Assembly (NCBI GenBank): GCA_012064415.1
Contig: SSNU01000136.1
Location: 62,001-126,000, forward strand
DNA from: Gyrodactylus bullatarudis
Lineage: Eukaryota; Platyhelminthes; Monogenea; Gyrodactylidea; Gyrodactylidae
Direction: 5' to 3'
DNA: 64,000 nucleotides
Part shown: in pieces, positions 1-12,767 of the stretch
Position numbering within the stretch: position 1 is the first letter of the stretch
How the letters are laid out: the number at the start of each line of letters is the position of its first letter
The notes under the pieces: generated by a model
What the model was told of the DNA's origin: nothing
The model's database searches: none
Seen by the model: the letters and a program-made list of their open reading frames with translations, nothing else
Position numbers and translations under genes: made by a program

Positions 1-2696
1 TTTATTTGAATTATGTAGAAGAAAGAAATTGAATCACAATTAGTCGAAATGACAGTCATTTCTAGTGTAATTTTGGATTTTCAGCATTCTTTTTTTTAAC
101 TATGAAAAATAAAAGATAGTCTATGGCTTTCCTAGGGAATATAATTTAAAGCATTGTATTTTTTCATCGATTATATAACACTTTACGTGTTAGAACTTAT
201 GAAATTCTACTTTTAATAAGCTGAACAAAAAAGTGGGTTATATTTTATATTTCCATTAGTGATTGAAAATGCTTTTAGATTTTGATTAAACATAAAAGAA
301 TCAAGCAACTTTATGATGTGATAATCTCTAGATAATATTCTAGATTCAATATTGCATAGATCTCGAGGGAGAAAACATTCATCAAAAATACTTTTCTAGA
401 ATTATTAATATCAATAATACAAAATAATATTTAAAAAATACATGTTAGCTTAGCCAAACGTGTAGGGGAAGAGATAGATGGAGAGTGACAGATTCAGATC
501 ATACATGTTCAATCTACCTTAAAAGACTAAAATAATAATAATTACAGTTATCTAAAGTTTCTTCTTTCTCTCCAACATTTAGAGGGGGAAAGGGGAGTAA
601 GAAATACGAGAGGAAATTAAAACTGTTTTCAAAATCCTCTTTCAATATATCTGCGCCTGAATATTTTTTTTCGAGACTTTGTTTTCCCCCTTGTATTGGG
701 TTTGCTCTGTACAAGAGGGAGAGATCTGTTTTAACCGTGCATTTTCCCTGTACGATATGTTTCCGAATACATTTTTTCTTCATTAACAACAATTCCATGT
801 CCATTGGAGATGCATTTTAGTTGTATCAACTGTAAATTTCTCCCCAGATCATCACCAAACTTGGTTATTTTCCTTTGATGTTTTTTGCATTTCCCTGGTT
901 TGAGCAATTAGGAAAGAATTTAGTTGATGCCTTCCTTTTGATATTAAAAATACAGTTTTTTCTGACTCTGGGTTCTTTGTTATTATTACGGATTTATTCT
1001 TATAATTGAAGAAGATATAAAGAGGATACATCATACCCTGAGGGCAATAGATACTATCGATCTTTCAAAATATTTTTTCAATAAGCCATTATTTAAATGA
1101 AATTTTACTTGTGTTTGAATGATGAAGTTGGTTTGATTAGCTCATGAGTTTAAGAGTCTCTTAGTACAAAAAGAGTCGGTAATATAAATTATAATTTATC
1201 TATTATAACTATAATAGACAAATATGTATTTCCCTGCGTATTTTATGAGTTTTGGAAAAAAAGATATTTACAATATTTGAAGTTTTGTCAGTTTTGTTTC
1301 CTTTCCTCTTATGACGCCAATCTTGGGAACTAAGATTTTTAATCAATTCAGTTGTCAAAGTTTCATATATATGTATCAAAGATTTCTTTATAGTTTTTTT
1401 AATATGACTGGTTCTTAGCGACCTTTTACTCTTTAGAAAAAGGATAAGTAGGAGATGTAATAATAAATGTAAATGGATTGTTATAGAGTGAAAAGATTAC
1501 TGAAATGGATTTACTACACTTATTACTCCAGAAAATTGTATTCTTGTAGGCGAATTACTCTATTAAATGTGTGAGTAGTATACCAGAAAAAAGGGAGGCA
1601 GATGGCTAAAGTTTACAATTCGATTAAGTGATTGAATTACTCTTAAACTTGACGAAAGAATAATTCAAGGGGGCGGGCGGGTTGTGAGTAATTTTGAGAT
1701 GCAAACTATAATTTGATTACAGCAATTCCTTGGATAAATTTTCAGAAATTTTCATGAAAATTATTTTTGCATCCAACATTTCAAAGACCTTGATAGTACC
1801 GAAATCAATTTCAAGAAAAAGCTCTTTAAATTTAATTTTTATTCTAATTAAATTATTTATTATCCAGTGCCATATATTCCTGAGAGAATTACCCTTTCTA
1901 TATTTATAACATGTTTTTTAATTGATTAACCCATGCATATGTCAAGGGCAATAAATCATTTTGAATGACATGAACATTTATAGGATTACAATGATTAAAA
2001 CCGAATTGGATAGAATACTTTCTCACTAAAATAGCATTGACAACAGTCTTGCTAAAGACTTGTGTATATTATTCTCTATCTAGTCAATCAGAATAAACGA
2101 AATCTATAAACAGAGTGAATGGTACATGTCTGTAACAGTCGTCATGTTGGATCAAAAATAATTATTTAGTTGATCTAGAAATGATCTGTATTAAGATGTT
2201 TAATAAGAAAGTACTAAAATATTTCAATCCTATTCATTAACGATTAATAGACTCTATACGCTAGTTTGACAAATAGCCTTACAGTAAAAATATTTCTATT
2301 GAAACACGAATATTTACCCCCTAATTAAGTATTAACAGTGAATTTTCACATTTTCACAAAAACTCACTTTTTTCCTATCTAAATGTATAGAAATCACTTG
2401 CTGCATTCTGATTGGTCGAGATAAATACTTAAATAGGGGGTTTCAATAGAAATATTTTTACTGTAATTGTCAAAGACTATTGATTTCTTTTCAGATCCAT
2501 AGTGAAAAATTGAAAATGTATTATCAATCCTCTAATATAATCAACTAGCGAAATTTCTATGAAATTCCATGTGGTATGTTTTAAAAGTTAAGATGTGATA
2601 AAATCATCAAAATTATCTCATAATTGTAAAGTTTTTAATGAAAATACAATTTTGAATTTTGTATGAACCATTACTTCTCAACCTTTTTTTACAAAG
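1..2696. other. gene-poor AT-rich region upstream of the Cys-loop receptor
   Basis: No reading frame here resembles a known protein, and the short open frames lack coding character. Missing 5' exons of the receptor gene that becomes recognisable at 2697, including its signal peptide, may lie here, but I could not place them. A MITE occupies 2280-2465 and is listed separately. Confidence 0.5.
2280..2465. mobile_element. small palindromic MITE with TA target site
   Basis: The 26 bases at 2280-2305 are the exact reverse complement of 2440-2465. A second inverted block (C-rich near 2317-2335, G-rich near 2424-2440, one mismatch) lies inside the first. Both ends coincide with TA, as expected for Tc1/mariner-type target duplication. 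There is no coding capacity in 186 bp, so this is a non-autonomous element. The superfamily is inferred only from the TA. Confidence 0.75.
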
Positions 2697-5600
2697 TGAG
2701 AGATTCGGAAACTTTATTATTGCAAATGCTGGAGGAGAAAAATCCCAGAAATCGTCCAAGGCCATCACCTGACCATCTTCAACCAGTTGAAATAAATGTT
2801 ACCTATAATGTGATACAAATTTTAGCCTTTGTGAGTTCTATTTAATTGTCCTTTCTCAAAATATTAATCGAATGCCTTAAACTGGTAACCCAAGTATTAA
2901 TCAAAGATCTTTTCGAAAATGAAGTACCCTTTAATAAACCATTTTTTTGTGTTCATTAATTTTTTTAGGCAGCTATCAATAGATTATCTATGCTGAACAG
3001 CTCCCTCAAGAACTATTTTTTTCAATATTTATTTGCTAATGTGGAAATTTCTATGATTCTTTCTATCGTTCCTGTAGAGTTGAAATATGCAATCTTCGTT
3101 TCGGAATTAGTGTAGTGAGATTTCATAGATTGCCAAATTATCCAAATTCGCTGATGAAAAAGTAACAGCTTGCGGTATCAAGGATTAAGATGGAGTTATC
3201 AACGAATAAAACTAATTCCACAGATATATCATCACCATTTATTTTGGACATTCTTTTTGAAAATTATGTTAATATCAAGTTGCGTTATTTTACCTCTACT
3301 GAGTGCACTACTATCTTGTTTATAGAATCAATCCATCTTTCTTTATCAAATAGATATTCTTCTATGGAATATTCCTACGAGTTGCATGTAAATTAATCCC
3401 CTATCATTGATTTAATCCCATACCATATTTTGGTGCATTATGGATATTAATTTTGTGTTTTTCTCAAAAAATGAACACGCAAATAATTGATTTGAAGCTA
3501 AGAGAATAATAAGAATTCCCGATGGTAGTAACGTTGATCTATTTGATAATCCGACAGATTTAACCTTAATACTTTAAAGTGAAATTGATTGATACAAAAA
3601 TCTTTGAACTAGCACACTTTTAATTGATTTCAATGTTTTTAGGATCAAAAGTTGACAAGAAAATCGAAATTTTTAATCTTGTCAAAAATTGAGATTTTTT
3701 CTAAAAATTATAGAATTTAAAAAATGAAATAACTTTGAAAGTTTTAGCATTCATAATTTGAGCGGAACTTTTCCTTGGTGAATAGAATACTCATCCAATA
3801 TTGATTAGGATTCCATTAAGTAGAAAGAACCACTGTGTTTTTTCTTTTTTTAATTTTATTCCCTTTGATAATTTTTATTCCACATGATCGACCTCTCCCT
3901 TTTACTCTCCTGTTCCTCTTCACCTGTTTCTAGTTGTATTTCAGTGAACGGCCAATCAAAGAAAATGAATCAGCAATTTTCAATATTTTATCCAAACAAT
4001 CCACTTGTAATCTTGAATGATGAGGTAAAACGAGTGGGGAGAAAGAAATAAAGACTGGCCTTTGAGATAAATTCAATCTCCAGTCTCTCTCTAATCAAAT
4101 GTCACTTGGTTGACCTTATGAGAGAGCTGAACTGCTCATATATACAAAGTATATATAAGGGAGTGTTGATGGTGGGAAGTGAATGCTTACTTTAGAACTG
4201 AGAATTACATCAAGAATTTGTTAGATGAATACGGATTAGCACGATCTCCTTGGGAATTGAGATTAGCTGAATACAAATTCAGAAAAGAATCTGATTTTCA
4301 TGAATAAGGTCTAATTATTATTTATAAACAGGTTCCCCTGATATAAATATACATTTAATTTGAATTTGAAAACATTCGATTAGTCCTCATGTACATGTAT
4401 TTTTAAGTTTTCTTTCAAATTAAAAAATACTGTTACCGAGAGAATGAATGGAAAAACAAAAATGTCTATTCCATCCTTAATTATGACTGACACATTCTTC
4501 TAAGAGGGAAAAAGTAATTTCAATATAAAAAGACCCATCTCCATCTTTTCGGTGTGTTGTTATGTTACGAGATTAATATATAGAATAAAATACTGTATAA
4601 CAACAAGGTGAAGGAGTCCTATGCTGAAAAAAAGGAGAAGATTAATGGAAAGAAATTTAATTTTTCTTCTCCATCTAATTCTCGATGCAACAGTGGTTAG
4701 TGTGGTTATAATCATACATACAGTCTAAAGTACTTAGTATGAAGAAAAAACACAAGAAAGAGAGAGTCATTTTTTATTTCATCTTCTGGGTCACTTTCAT
4801 CTCCCTTTGTCCCTCTGTCATTTCCACATGCCTTCGTTTTCTTAGTTACAAAAGGGAGAAATAATTCAGAGAGGAATTGTTCATCTTCCCTCAACAAGAA
4901 TTGTAATAATTATTAAAGGCAAGAAATATCTATTAACACAGATCTAATCAATATTAAATAAGTTTAGTTGTTTTATTTTTATAGTTATCAAGAAACACTC
5001 AAGCCAAATCAAAATGAATTTCGGAATACACCTCATTCTTGAAGAATTCTACCTATTAATCAATTTTTTTGGAATATATGTGAAGCTAAAATTGATATGA
5101 AGAAAAAATTTTATGAATTTTTACAGTTTTCTGAATTTTCTTTCAACAAGAGTTTACCAAATCTTGAGGTTAACACCAAACTTTAATTTTTTGAACGTCA
5201 AGTTGAACATTTTTATTGATCTATTAAAAGTGAGAGAGTGATCTAAAGTTGATTTTCAGATCTAGATTAGACAAGGAAACTGGTTATCACTATAAAATTC
5301 GTGATAAATTGATCATTTTTCATGAATCTCGGATCATGAAAATTTCAATTGAGAACTGTATTGTGTGTCCATTATTTTAATCAACATGGTCTACCTTTGG
5401 AGAATTTATTTGAATAAATAAACCATTAATATAGCTGAATTATAAATGAAGGGAAAAAGCAAATGATTTTGCAGACACGCTCATAATTACATGTATGATT
5501 TCATATGTTTTCTATAACTTCTCTAAAGAGAAAAACAGTGCCAAATTTTAAAAAATAAATCTTTTATATTCCCCATATTAGTGTTATCATTATCTTGAAG

Positions 5601-8600
5601 AAAGACGATATGAAAGATTTCATTTTTCGTTCTTCAAAACACTTTTTCCACTCTATCGATTTCTGTTAGGATATATTATCTAAAAGTCTTTTTTAATTTC
5701 ATTTGATGCATATTGAAATTCGTGTAATAAAGAAGGAACCATATTTTCTGAAAGGGAAAAAATAGTGATAAACATTTTTCCCTGGAGTCTCTTGAGTCTT
5801 TGATATCTTATAATCTTTTAAAATTGAGAGAGAATTTTCATGTTCTTTGGTTTGATGATTTTGTTTTATTCAGGCTCAAGCAGAAGAAATTCTCAGTATT
5901 TCTGGCTGGTTCACAATGGTAAGCTTCATTTATCTCTCATAGTACTGATAAAATATTCTAATTATTATTTTATATTTGGTTAATAGGAATGGACAGATCA
6001 TCGTCTCTCTTGGGAGCCCCATCGCTTCTCTGGAATAACACAAGTATTTCTTCCGCCACAATTCCTTTGGCTTCCTGATATTGGCTTAATGAATGGGCGT
6101 TCAAATAAAAACTTTGATTTTTCCACAGAGGAAAATTTATCTCGAGTTAGAATACATAATAATGGAACAATCACCTGGATGTATGGTGTTATATTGGATA
6201 TAACCTGTCGTCTTGATGTTGCCTATTTCCCATTTGATACACAGGTCTGCTATCTAATTCTAACACCATGGCAAAGTTCTGTCGAACACTTGACTCTCAG
6301 ATCAGTTATCAAAGGGTCCACTGTAGACAATAGTTTTTTACCAAATGCAAATATTTCAGAATGGTCCATTGAGGGTGTTGGCTTTCGATATAGAAACTAT
6401 ACAAGTGGCTTTAATGAAAAATATCAGTATATCTCAGTGGGAATAAAACTGAAACGTTTACCACTGTATTTTATTATACTTGTGATTGTGCCCTTCTCTA
6501 TGCTTTCATTCTTGGCATCATTAATTTTTGTACTGGATAATACCGGAGATAGGCTAGCAGTAGCTGTTTCATTGGTCCTTTCTATGACAATGTATGTCGT
6601 TATTGTATCCTCGAGTGCACCAAGATCAATGCGAAAACTTCCAGTCTTGTGTAAGTCATTGTTTCTCAAATGCTCTATTTCGAAACAATAACAAGTATTA
6701 AGACTTTTTAGGAATCCCTTATAAGTAAGACACCAAATCGAAAATGACCCTTTTTCTTGAAAATAATTTTTCTTTTCAAATGGTAAAAGTTGGCAATAGG
6801 ATTAGGATTCCAAGAAATCTTTAAAATATTCGAATTCTTGGTGAAAAAATCGAGATTTTTGTAAAAATCATAAATTCCCAACTTCATATTAATTAGCTTT
6901 AGGGAGATTTTTTCGATTGAAATACTTTTTCTTCAACAATTTCACCTCTAAGTGGTTCTCAGTGGATGAAGTTGATTAATAACTCTCGGGAAAATCAACT
7001 TGACAGGATTTAATATTATCCATAGGAATTACATTCATCTGATACATTTTATATTTTCAAAATGAACATTATGTCCAGATTTACATATTTTCTTTCCTCA
7101 GTAATTTATCACTAAATTCTGTGCCCATCCGATATATATCGAATTACTTTAAGCTGAAAATGTATGCATCTTGAATGAAAAATGTGTGCCGCTCAATTTT
7201 TTTTTCAAAGGAAAAATGTTGGTGATACTCTAATATCTTACTATTCCATTTTCTATTAATTATTAGAATTAGAGAAGTTTTTTTAACGTACCTATATCAA
7301 ACCCTCATTTTGAAGAGAATTAAATAGCGAGAAAAATCTCTTACTAAACTAAATGTTTTAAATTCTGTTTTTATTAGGATGTCTCATCTCAATTTACACA
7401 TTTCAATTTACAAATTTAAAACTTCTCGTATACAGTGATTCAATGATGAAATAAACAAATAATGCAAGACCTCATGTTTCCAGAGAGACGAAACAAAAAA
7501 TTTCTGAAATAGGTCTTGAAGTTTTAGAGCATCCACCTTATTCTCCAGATTTAGCACCATCAGATTATCATTTGTTCAGATCTTTGCAGCATTTCATATC
7601 CAGGAGAATCTTTAGAAATGATGGGGATGTAAAAAGAGCTATTGAAGAGTATATCGGCTCAAAAAACAATAGTTTCTGGGCTAGAGGAATCAATAAACTA
7701 CGAGAAAGATGGGAAAAACCATTCAAAGCAATGGAGAGTATTTCTTTTGATGTAACCCTATAATAAAAATTTTATTCAAAATTTTTTTTTCTTTCTAAAA
7801 TGTGTAAATTGAGATGAGACATCCTAATATATGCTAAATTAGAGTTGAGAACATCAATTTTTGAATTTGCGCCAACAATTTTCAATGAATTTCCCCACGA
7901 GAAGTTACTAAATCGCTGTTTCCAAATCAACTTTTTCAACTATATTAATTATTAAAATGTGGCAAATTAATATTGAAACTAATTGTCACATTGTCCAAAA
8001 AATTGGAATAATTTCGATGTATTTTTAAGGAATTTAGGACAATATGAATAGAGTAAGCAGGGGAATAATATATTTGATTCACATGTTCAAAATTAGCATT
8101 TTCTCAGCTCAAACTATAATTTAACTTAGGATAGAATTTTCGAAGAGCTGAATGACCAATAAATAGAGTCTTTGTGATGGAGAATTTCCGTCTTAAATAA
8201 GTATTTGTCATAGTAGCATTTGAATTTTTTCTATCAATAAAAGTACATTTCTATTGGACATTTCTATCTTCTTTCCAGCAAATTCCTGATTACTGATTGA
8301 TCACTAGTCATTTATTTTTCTACGAATGATGAATCAAAAAGTTTTTTTTTCCAAATTCACATAAGCCCCGAGGCAATGCAATCATCACAGATTTATCACA
8401 TAAAAAAGAACGTCGCTTTACTCCAATTTCGTTTTTTTCGCTTAAAATCTTCAATTTCAAAAACACCTGAGAGCCTCATAGAGTTTCAGGGGTTTTGTAA
8501 AGTTAATCTTTTCAGATAATTCTTCGCTATTCATTCTTTCAACTTTTTTATTGTTGATCATAAATTAAGAATTGTATAGCATCAGGATGGTTGAAGAAAT

Positions 8601-10390
8601 GAACTATCTAGGCCCAATTTATCATTATTACTAGGTTGAAGGGATTGGAAAAAAATGTAATTCTAAATAGAAACAAGACAGCCATTTATGCTTTATTATT
8701 GTCTCTGCTTTATCCAGCAACAAAAACTAGAAATCATCATCTTTCTAGCATTAATTCTATATGTATCATATCAGAGGGCTATTTGGAATCAGTGAAAATT
8801 ATTACAAGATGCATTCTTATTTATAAATTCTAGGAAAAAAGACTCAAATCTCTACTCATTTCTGGTTTTCTTTTGAATGGAAGATAATAAATAAACGAAG
8901 CTCAACGTTTTGTTTCAAGTATAGAATTAAGGTTTTTTCACCAAGATGATCAATTTCTCAAAGACAAAGGACATGAAACTCTTACCGGTAGATCTCCATA
9001 GAAATTTTCAATAAAGTATTAAAAATAAAATGGGATATCTGTCAAGCAATCATCATTTCAGTCTTTTAGAGTCATTTCTTTCCAAACTTTCCCTTCTGAT
9101 TTATATTTTAGCACAAATTTTCAAAATTAAATATTTACTTATTGGAGATTTCGATGGTGATCGATTAGGTATGATTATAGGACATCTGTATCGATAAAAA
9201 TTAGTTCAAGTAGATTTATCTGAATTACTATAGAATCAACCTTTTTAAATTTTCATTTTAAAATTAAAATTTTCAGGTATCTATCTATTGAATCAGCTTG
9301 GCTTATTGAGTGTTGCTACAGTTTTGGCTGTTCTTAACCAAAAGTTGAAGCAGGGCTTCATCGACCGTGCTAACGAGATGCGTCATTACAGAATTCTTTC
9401 GAATAGCATTAAAGTTGGTTTGCATTTGCAATGTTAAAGAATTTAGTAGTCTTTTAATAAATTTTCATCTTTAGCAAACTCAATGCAAGACAAAGTATGA
9501 ATCGACCTTTGACACCCCGTCATTAGAACGAAAAGACGTATTTGAATATGAACTAAAAGAACCAGAAAATATGAACAGAAGAACAATGTTTTACGCTAAC
9601 AGAATATCCTCAGCTTATCCCAGAACAGCTATATCTTATTTAAAAAGTTCGCAAGAATACAATTCTGAATCAAGCAGTGATTGTGGCAAGGAAAAACATG
9701 TTCAATCTCTGGAAAGCCTCGAGACGCATTCTGACGAACAAGCAAGTCCACCACAATTGAAAATGTATTATTCTCATAAAATGCGTGACAGTCTCAAAGA
9801 ATCCCGTAAAAATAGTCTAGCATCAAAGTTCAATGAGGATTTCCGAAGAAATACCCGGAGACTATTGAATTTACCCAGACGAATTCATGAAAATGAACAA
9901 TCAAAAAACAGATTTTCTTACTCAAATAATTTGAGGGTATGTTAATTTTATTTTAAAAGGAGGCTTCAAATTATTAAGTGTACAGTTGAATTATTATTTC
10001 ATATCTATAATAACAGGTTGAGTCAGAAAATTGGATCTGAGTAAATCTTGGCTAGATTATCTAGCAAATTCATTTATTTAAATTAATGCCAAACAGAGAA
10101 AATGCATCTACCTGATCTGATCATTCATTTAGATTTGATCCAGCTCTATCCGAGTGATTAATGTTAAGATTTAAAGCTTTTAAAGCTTTTAGTTGAAAAT
10201 TTAATCATTGTTAGATTTAATTTCCTTTACTCGACAGAAATATCATGACTTGGGTGCGAAAATGGACAAGATTGAACTAATCGTGTATCTCATTGTGTCA
10301 GCTATGAATGCAATCATTTGTCTGATAATCATTCCCAGTTCTGCCCCGAATAAAGAAATAACCCATGCCACAATTATGGATCATGATTAA
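2697..10390 (+). CDS. nicotinic acetylcholine receptor-like Cys-loop channel subunit (5' partial)
   Basis: Pentameric ligand-gated channel subunit of the plasma membrane. Exons seen: 2697-2830, 5874-5918, 5987-6650, 9277-9413, 9475-9936, 10238-10390, all with GT-AG borders and matching phases, giving about 531 residues. The ligand domain shows WLPDI (loop A) and a Cys loop with 13 residues between the cysteines, including FPFDTQ. M1-M3 follow in one block (6430-6650 and 9277-9360). The pore segment M2 begins GDRLAVAVSLVLS, with an acidic residue at -1' and Leu at 9', as in cation channels. A Ser/Arg-rich M3-M4 loop lies in 9475-9936 and M4 in the last exon. The vicinal cysteine pair of alpha subunits is absent, so this is a non-alpha type. 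The first exon and signal peptide are not found. The ligand is not known. Confidence 0.85.
5083..5340. repeat. half copy of dispersed foldback repeat family
   Basis: The stretch around 5230-5295 resembles one arm of the palindrome at 46430-46590 (shared order: GATC..AAAGTTGATTTT, a GATTAGACAAG-like block, TTATCACTATAAAA). The left end near 5083 resembles the ends of the copies at 35130 and 46318 (GCTAA..TTGATATGAAG). It lies in an intron of the receptor gene. Confidence 0.55.
6740..6960. repeat. fragment of dispersed foldback repeat family
   Basis: The segment near 6835-6905 reads, in reverse complement, like the left end of the copy at 35130 (AAAGCTAATTRATATGAAGT followed by a TTTTTACARAAATCTC block). 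It is intronic, immediately after the M1-M2 exon of the Cys-loop gene. No coding capacity. Confidence 0.5.
7377..7824 (+). mobile_element. mariner deletion derivative with perfect 27-bp TIRs
   Basis: Bases 7377-7403 are the exact reverse complement of 7798-7824, and the element is flanked by TA (7375-7376 and 7825-7826). The 448-bp interior keeps only the transposase C-terminus (see 7464-7763). The element sits in the intron between the M2 and M3 exons of the Cys-loop gene, in the same orientation. Perfect TIRs suggest it moved fairly recently using a transposase supplied elsewhere. Confidence 0.92.
7464..7763 (+). pseudogene. mariner transposase C-terminal remnant
   Basis: The frame reads ARPHVSRET then LEHPPYSPDLAPSDYHLF, the classic mariner catalytic-core signature, and continues to the natural stop. 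The last catalytic Asp (in APSDYH) is present. The preceding catalytic Asp, normally just before N-A-R-P-H, reads Asn (AAT, 7458-7460), and everything upstream in the protein is deleted. It cannot encode an active transposase. Confidence 0.9.
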
Positions 10391-11425
10391 ATCTCAAGAA
10401 CAAAGATCCTTTCTCAAGTTAGCCTTTCAGGTGACGAGTTGACTCAAAATGAATGAAACACAAAAGTTTCTCATAGAGTGTGAATTTTGCAAATAAAAGA
10501 TATTCAAAATTTTTTATATTTTTGTTTTTGAGATAATACATCCATGGTAAATTGTGTACATAATTTTCTGCATGCATTCATTTTTTTACTGTATTTAATT
10601 GGGATTTATTTCTCTTGCTCTTTTTTTAAATTTTGATAAATTGGAATAAAATTTACGGATTGCCTAAGGAATATGATTGCAAGATAAAAATTAACTCTGG
10701 GCATGGCTTCTCCAAGTCACATTTCTCGAATTCTATTCAGAGTTTATTGATGCATTCTTTCATGCCCCAGTCCTAGATTTCAGATATATTCATTTAATAA
10801 GGCCTCAACTCCCTTACACCGAAATTTATCAACTTTATTCGAAGAAAACATACATAAAAAACACTTTATTGAGATTTCAAACTTATTATTTCAAATCATG
10901 CTTATAATATACAACATATATATATCAGAAACCCTTGTATTGTTATGCTTTGATATCTACAGAATGAATTTAATTTATTTTTTGTAAATACAAATCGAAT
11001 TATTCAAAATAAACTTTGGAACTCAATGGAAAATGTACAGATTCAAGTTTCACTGAAAATCAAATGATTGAGAGTTTTACTTAGGTATTTTTAACATTTG
11101 AAGAATTCAAAACTCTTTAATTTCCATTAATTTATTGTTTTGAATGAATTTTCAAGTTGATATTCAAGATTATTACTGTCTATAAACACTCTCTTTAGAA
11201 AACAATTTACTAGGTAAAATTTCTATAATGAGAATAATTAATAATTATTAATGAATAAACTATATTTGAGAAAAAAAATCTACTTTTTAATTAATTCTGA
11301 ATAATTTCAAATCTTGATCCAGAGTTAGACTGGTTATTATCCAGTGGTTAGCTACTACTCTAAATTGGTTCATGATAAAGTTTTTTTTTAACAAAATTCA
11401 AGGGGGTTCGATATATTTTTGCATT
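10391..11425. other. intergenic region, no gene seen
   Basis: AT-rich sequence after the receptor stop codon, probably holding its 3' UTR. Several AATAAA-like words occur (for example near 10645 and 11010), but none can be singled out as the polyadenylation signal. No coding potential or repeat structure was recognised. Confidence 0.4.
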
Positions 11426-11896
11426 TCAAGACAAACTCAAATTGAAGAAATACTGTTTATCATTTGGACACTCGGCCTTGATAATCGCCATTAAATAAAA
11501 TGTCATAAAAGTCTTGAAATTTTCAAACGGCTTTGTTTTATACGCCATTTTTTTCATTTTTTTCAAGATCCCAAGAATATACGTACCTCCGCCAAAGATT
11601 AGCTCAAATAATATGTCCATTCTCAAACGTAAATAAAATATTTTTTCCTTAAAGCTTACCAGAGTATAGTCTCGGACAAATCCAAAAATGGCATAGACAA
11701 ATATCAAGTGTTCCTTGATGGAATGCGTTAGAATCGGATGAGCTTCAATTGCCTCATAGCCCATATAGGCGAGATTGGCGAAGAAATTCTCTGGGGAGGA
11801 AAATTTTATTTTCGTCTTGAATTCATCGAGAAGATTTAGAATATTTGGACTGTATTTCCGACTCGTTTTAACTTCCATGGTTTTAGTGAATTTCAA
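11426..11896 (-). CDS. unknown 156-aa protein, single exon
   Basis: One open frame from ATG at 11896 to a stop at 11426. I recognise no family. The composition is protein-like: a charged N-terminus, then aromatic and Leu/Ile-rich stretches (around residues 55-80 and 95-125) that could be buried helices or weak membrane segments, and lysine clusters (KKMKKM). GTAAGC and GTACGT words inside the frame look like splice donors, so the true structure may contain an intron and the protein may be shorter. It lies between the Cys-loop receptor (convergent) and another small minus-strand gene. Confidence 0.4.
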   Translation of the reverse strand: MKFTKTMEVKTSRKYSPNILNLLDEFKTKIKFSSPENFFANLAYMGYEAIEAHPILTHSIKEHLIFVYAIFGFVRDYTLVSFKEKIFYLRLRMDILFELIFGGGTYILGILKKMKKMAYKTKPFENFKTFMTFYLMAIIKAECPNDKQYFFNLSLS

Positions 11897-12401
11897 AAAT
11901 ATCTTAGAAACAAAATATTATATTTTCATTGAAAAGTGCGTAGATATAAAACTAATACAGTTAAATTTATATTTTTTCATAAACTCATTAGTAATGACTC
12001 ATTACTTGCAAAATTTATCGAAATATTAATATTTTATACAGAAAACTGTCATCCGTCGAGAGCTCATGAAAATTAGTCTCTAAACATTTAAATCACTTTT
12101 ATAAAATAAATATTGAATTTTACTTACAAGTAGAAACACGTATTCTAACGAGTTTTTATGTCACGGAATTAATGAGACTCAACTTTTTGGAAGAGAATGT
12201 AAGGTTTAAATATTGAATGAGCAATTTATTCAATGCAAAGATTTATTTTAAACCTTGACTCTACAATGTAGAATCTACACTGACAATGAGTTTTTTTACA
12301 TTATAAAAATACGTTTATACTTCTGTTGAATTGTAGTTCAACTTGAATTGTGTTACTTTATAATATCTGCTGCAATGTTATGTTCTTCTTTGATTGTGTT
12401 T

Positions 12402-12767
12402 CTAACTTGTTAATTTATCATAGGGAATGAACATTGAACCTTCGGGCAAAAAAGAATGCTTGGAATACCTTGCTAAGCTTCGGACTGGCTTCCTCATGAT
12501 GATTTCTTTTTGATTATTGGATTTATCAGCATTTAGGTTTCCTTTCATTCCATCCAAAAGTTCTAAAAGTTTCTCATAGTTCTTATTACGAGACACATCA
12601 TAATACAGCCTTGCAGCAGTGTTTTTAGAATTCGTGTCAATGTTATGCTCATGTCTCAAAGAAGAAGAAAGCAATTGTCTCTCTGCTAAATCACCAAGAT
12701 AAGTGGCCCGAACATTGGCCGAATAAAATAAATAAATTAGGGCTAGAAGAAAACTAATCTTGAGCAT
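12402..12767 (-). CDS. small secreted protein, possible neuropeptide precursor
   Basis: A 121-residue frame starts with a clear signal peptide: MLKISF, a hydrophobic run (LLALIYLFY), then a small-residue cleavage region near ANVRA. The mature part is hydrophilic, cysteine-free and carries basic sites (RHEH, RK, KH). Near the C-terminus is RKPVRSLARYSKHSFLPEG, and just after the signal is ATYLGDLAERQLL. Both recall the loosely conserved SLA/YLGxLA repeats of arthropod neuropeptide-like precursor 1 peptides, but the match is weak and there is no amidation Gly-Lys-Arg. A small secreted protein is likely. The peptide-hormone role is inference. Confidence 0.55.
   Translation of the reverse strand: MLKISFLLALIYLFYSANVRATYLGDLAERQLLSSSLRHEHNIDTNSKNTAARLYYDVSRNKNYEKLLELLDGMKGNLNADKSNNQKEIIMRKPVRSLARYSKHSFLPEGSMFIPYDKLTS

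Noticed and set aside
6424..6669. Minus-strand open frame
   Set aside because: Antisense shadow of the Cys-loop receptor M1-M2 exon.
11775..12029. Plus-strand 84-codon frame
   Set aside because: Overlaps the unknown minus-strand gene and then runs through AT-rich sequence. No coding character of its own.
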